A stretch of DNA of 64,000 bases from CALSPH01 sp041690035 (lineage in GTDB: Bacteria > Bacteroidota > Bacteroidia > NS11-12g > UBA955). Shown piece after piece: positions 61,805 through 64,000 of the stretch. The position numbers and the translations under genes are program-made. The first letter of the stretch is position 1. Every line of letters starts with the position of its first letter. Location of the stretch: contig JBDNFC010000081.1 in assembly GCA_041690035.1 (NCBI GenBank), positions 1 through 64,000 on the forward strand, in the 5' to 3' direction. A model generated the notes under the pieces. That model was not told where the DNA came from. It worked only from the letters and a program-made list of their open reading frames with translations, and made no database searches.

Positions 61805-63358
61805 ATGGAAAAAACAACAATACTATGGGTGGATGATGAGATAGATTTATTAATGCCCCATATTATTTTTTTAGAAAATAAAGGATATCAAGTGCTCAAA
61901 GTTAATAATGGCCATGATGCACTAGAAATGTGCAATGCCCAAGACCTAGATCTAGTGTTATTGGACGAAAACATGCCAGGACTTAGCGGATTAGAAACCC
62001 TGCTTCAGCTAAAAGACATTAAACCAGACTTGCCAGTGGTAATGATTACAAAAAATGAGGAAGAGCATATTATGGAAGAAGCCATAGGTTCAAAAATTAG
62101 TGATTATTTGATAAAACCGGTAAACCCAAACCAAATATTACATTCAATAAAAAAAATACTAGATAAAGGACGCATATTTACAGAAAAAGCCACCTCTAGG
62201 TATATGCAAGAGTTTAGAAACATCAGTATGCAACTAATGGACAATATGAGCATAGAAGAGTGGATGAGTATATATAAAAAACTTACATATTGGTCGTTAG
62301 AGATAGAAAACACTAAAGAAGAGGGATTAAAAAGTATTTGGGAAACTCAAATGGTAGAAGCCAATGCTAATTTTTCGAAATTTATAGAAAAAAACTATTC
62401 TAATATGTTATCTAAAACAGGTGACGATCAAATGGTGATGAGCCATGACCTATTGCGTAGAAATGTGATACCACTTGTTGAAGAAAAACCTGTTTTCTTT
62501 ATTTTGATAGATAACTTACGCTACGACCAATGGAAAACACTAGCACCATTGATAGCAGAAAAATTTAAAATCACTAAAGACGATCTTTACCTTAGCACGC
62601 TACCCACAACGACTCAATATTGTAGAAATAGTATTTTTAGTGGCCTGCTTCCTAGTGATATTTATAAGCGTTTTCCAGATAAATGGAGTTTTGATGAGGA
62701 TGAGGGAGGAAAAAACAATTTTGAAGACTTCTTTTTAGAAGATTTACTGAAAAGATTGCGCTTTGATAAAAAATTTAGTTATCAAAAAATTGTTAAACTG
62801 CATCAGGCAAAAGAGATGTCAGAAAATATTCATAATTTATTTACCAATCAATTAAATGTAATTGTCTATAATTTTGTGGATGCCCTCTCTCATGCCCGCA
62901 CTGACAGCCATGTAATCAGAGAATTGGCGGAGGATGAGTCTGCCTATCGCAGCCTTACGCTGAGTTGGTTTAAACATTCTCCTTTGTGGGATACCCTACA
63001 ATCTCTATCAGAAAAAGCATGCAGGGTTATTATTACCACAGATCATGGATCTGTTAAAGTAAAGGAAGCAAGGAAAATAGTTGGAGACAAAAACACCACA
63101 ACCAATCTAAGGTATAAGCAAGGAAAAAGCCTTAGCTATAACCCAAAAGAAGTTTATGAAATAAAAAATCCAGACTTAGTGCACTTGCCTAAAAGCAATA
63201 TGAGCACTTCTTACGTTTTTGCTAAAAACAATGATTTTTTTGCATACCCAAATAATTATAATCATTATGTAAATTATTATAAAAACACATTGCAGCACGG
63301 GGGTATTTCGCTTGAAGAGATGTTGATTCCATTTATAATTCTAGATACCAATAGTTAA
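61805..63358 (+). CDS. porX: PorX: response regulator with PglZ domain
   Basis: The 517-residue regulator has an N-terminal receiver (Asp10/Asp11 pocket, phosphorylation Asp54 in LVLLDENMPG, Lys in DYLIKPV) and a long C-terminal PglZ/alkaline-phosphatase-like domain (about 205-510: FFILIDNLRYDQWKTL, TTTQYCRNSIFSGLLP, FVDALSHARTDS, IITTDHGSVKV). The metal-binding Asp and His residues are present, consistent with nucleotide-second-messenger hydrolase activity known for PorX. PorX regulates and supports T9SS. ATG 61805 is chosen: the TTG at 61796 is in the promoter box. Confidence 0.96.
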   Translation: MEKTTILWVDDEIDLLMPHIIFLENKGYQVLKVNNGHDALEMCNAQDLDLVLLDENMPGLSGLETLLQLKDIKPDLPVVMITKNEEEHIMEEAIGSKISDYLIKPVNPNQILHSIKKILDKGRIFTEKATSRYMQEFRNISMQLMDNMSIEEWMSIYKKLTYWSLEIENTKEEGLKSIWETQMVEANANFSKFIEKNYSNMLSKTGDDQMVMSHDLLRRNVIPLVEEKPVFFILIDNLRYDQWKTLAPLIAEKFKITKDDLYLSTLPTTTQYCRNSIFSGLLPSDIYKRFPDKWSFDEDEGGKNNFEDFFLEDLLKRLRFDKKFSYQKIVKLHQAKEMSENIHNLFTNQLNVIVYNFVDALSHARTDSHVIRELAEDESAYRSLTLSWFKHSPLWDTLQSLSEKACRVIITTDHGSVKVKEARKIVGDKNTTTNLRYKQGKSLSYNPKEVYEIKNPDLVHLPKSNMSTSYVFAKNNDFFAYPNNYNHYVNYYKNTLQHGGISLEEMLIPFIILDTNS

Positions 63359-63367
63359 ATAAAAACT

Positions 63368-63778
63368 ATGTTTAAGGCGGTATATAATATTGAAAATATA
63401 GATGCTATTGCTAAACAAATTATTGAAAAAATTGATAAGAACTTAGTGCTTTTTAATGCAGAAATGGGGGCTGGCAAAACAACTTTAATTAAAGCTTTAT
63501 GCAAGCAATTGGGGGCAAAGGGTACAATGTCGAGCCCTAGTTTTAGTATTGTAAATGAATATTTTTTGACCTCAAATAAACTAATATATCACTTTGATTT
63601 TTATAGAATCAATGACCCATCAGAACTTTTTGAAATAGGAATTGATGATTATATTAGTTCGAAACATTTATGTTTTATTGAGTGGCCCAATATTGCAAAA
63701 GATTTTTTACCCAAAGATGCTCATACCCTTTGCATCAATATATTAGATGAAAAAAGCAGAGAACTAATTTTTTTATAA
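63368..63778 (+). CDS. tsaE: tRNA threonylcarbamoyladenosine biosynthesis ATPase TsaE
   Basis: The 136-residue P-loop protein has FNAEMGAGKTTLIKALCKQLG (Walker A), SSPSFSIVNEY, the Walker-B-like HFDFYRI and IEWPN. It is part of the complex forming the t6A base of tRNAs reading ANN codons. Starts ten bases after porX. Confidence 0.95.
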   Translation: MFKAVYNIENIDAIAKQIIEKIDKNLVLFNAEMGAGKTTLIKALCKQLGAKGTMSSPSFSIVNEYFLTSNKLIYHFDFYRINDPSELFEIGIDDYISSKHLCFIEWPNIAKDFLPKDAHTLCINILDEKSRELIFL

Positions 63779-63934
63779 AAGTAAAATAGTAGTTAGAACA
63801 GAACAATTGAGTTATCCTAAATTAGATTTATAGTAAATTGTAAACTATACTTAGGATAAAATAAAAAGTGTAATCTTTTTTCAGGACTGTAATTTATAAT
63901 TTTGCCAATAACAACCAAGCACTTTACTTTTAAA

Positions 63935-64000
63935 TTATTGCTTAATCACTTTCACTACCAAATCTTGGTATCCTTGGGTTACAATTTTTACTAGGTAGAT
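63935..64000 (-). CDS. T9SS cargo protein, C-terminal end only
   Basis: On the minus strand the window edge opens into a frame encoding IYLVKIVTQGYQ, DLVVKVIKQ and a TAA stop. This is the last strand pair and terminal Lys-x-(I/V) of a type A T9SS sorting domain. The cargo part lies outside the window. The preceding 155 bases after tsaE show no gene. Confidence 0.75.
   Translation of the reverse strand: MYLVKIVTQGYQDLVVKVIKQ

Noticed and set aside
1..64000. CRISPR array, prophage, integron or complete insertion sequence
   Set aside because: No regularly spaced repeats, phage genes, integrase or transposase with inverted ends could be found by reading.

Overview
This 64 kb window is a strongly AT-rich chromosomal segment from a member of the Bacteroidota. 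The evidence for that assignment is consistent: promoters of the TAnnTTTG type, almost no Shine-Dalgarno sequences, several type IX secretion (T9SS) cargo proteins with C-terminal sorting domains, the T9SS regulator PorX, a bacillithiol gene (bshC), an HU protein, a DUF1599/BT_3928 gene pair and the small rpmB-rpmG-DUF4295 ribosomal cluster. The gene content, with a green-tuned proton-pumping rhodopsin, suggests a sunlit aquatic heterotroph, perhaps of the Chitinophagales/Sphingobacteriales type; that finer placement is inference.

Layout. 1-3.1 kb: tail of an unidentified gene, a gene-poor GC-richer stretch, then a large secreted beta-helix T9SS protein. 3.1-6.85 kb (minus strand): a phototrophy cluster made of proteorhodopsin, an intrinsic terminator, a lycopene cyclase fused to a Brp/Blh beta-carotene 15,15'-dioxygenase, and an unknown membrane protein. 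6.85-7.4 kb: a long divergent regulatory region with direct and inverted repeats. 7.4-13.1 kb: aminotransferase, hldE-type kinase, engB, PPK2, membrane protein, aroQ (apparently starting at ATT), an OB-fold lipoprotein and a small Cys-rich NqrM-like protein. 13.1-16.7 kb (minus): apbE, a YhiN-type flavoprotein and trigger factor. 16.9-18.5 kb: a beta-CASP metallo-hydrolase and a CAT-anticodon tRNA. 18.5-21 kb: GT25 glycosyltransferase, a T9SS-tail remnant and a MacB/FtsX permease. 21-24.3 kb (minus): the classical thrS-infC-rpmI-rplT operon. 24.4-26.6 kb: alkD, queD, a FtsB/DivIC protein and a small membrane protein. 26.7-36.2 kb: a coiled-coil protein diverging from a BNR-repeat protein, folP, DUF1599, BT_3928-like, aroK, hup, a Cys-cluster protein, thyA and prmA. 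36.4-41.6 kb (minus): a T9SS-tailed esterase-like protein, a TonB-dependent receptor and a lipoprotein SPFH protein. 41.7-53 kb: pdeM-like, an SDR, tspO, namZ, rpmB-rpmG-DUF4295, ftsY-rimO-bshC, an OmpA/TSP3 porin, a serine hydrolase and an exported hypothetical. 53-57.8 kb (minus): a seven-heme cytochrome with TPRs, a rhodanese, a T9SS cargo protein and a PASTA protein. 57.9-59.6 kb: SRP RNA and dinB with a perfect palindromic operator. 59.7-63.8 kb: a two-component pair, porX and tsaE. The window ends inside another T9SS cargo gene.

How the genes fit together. The rhodopsin and the fused cyclase/dioxygenase give a compact lycopene-to-retinal-to-proton-pump module; the earlier carotenoid genes (crtE, crtB, crtI) are not in the window. 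PorX next to a sensor kinase and response regulator, plus at least three intact or partial T9SS cargo genes, shows active T9SS export. Many genes are housekeeping (translation, folate, shikimate, envelope). The most notable points are the CrtY-Blh fusion, the rhodopsin's candidate antenna-binding glycine, the ATT start of aroQ, the palindrome over the dinB transcription start, the identical promoter/leader motif at tig, a tRNA and rpmB, and an esterase-like exoprotein that has lost its catalytic serine. I saw no CRISPR array, prophage, integron or complete insertion sequence.
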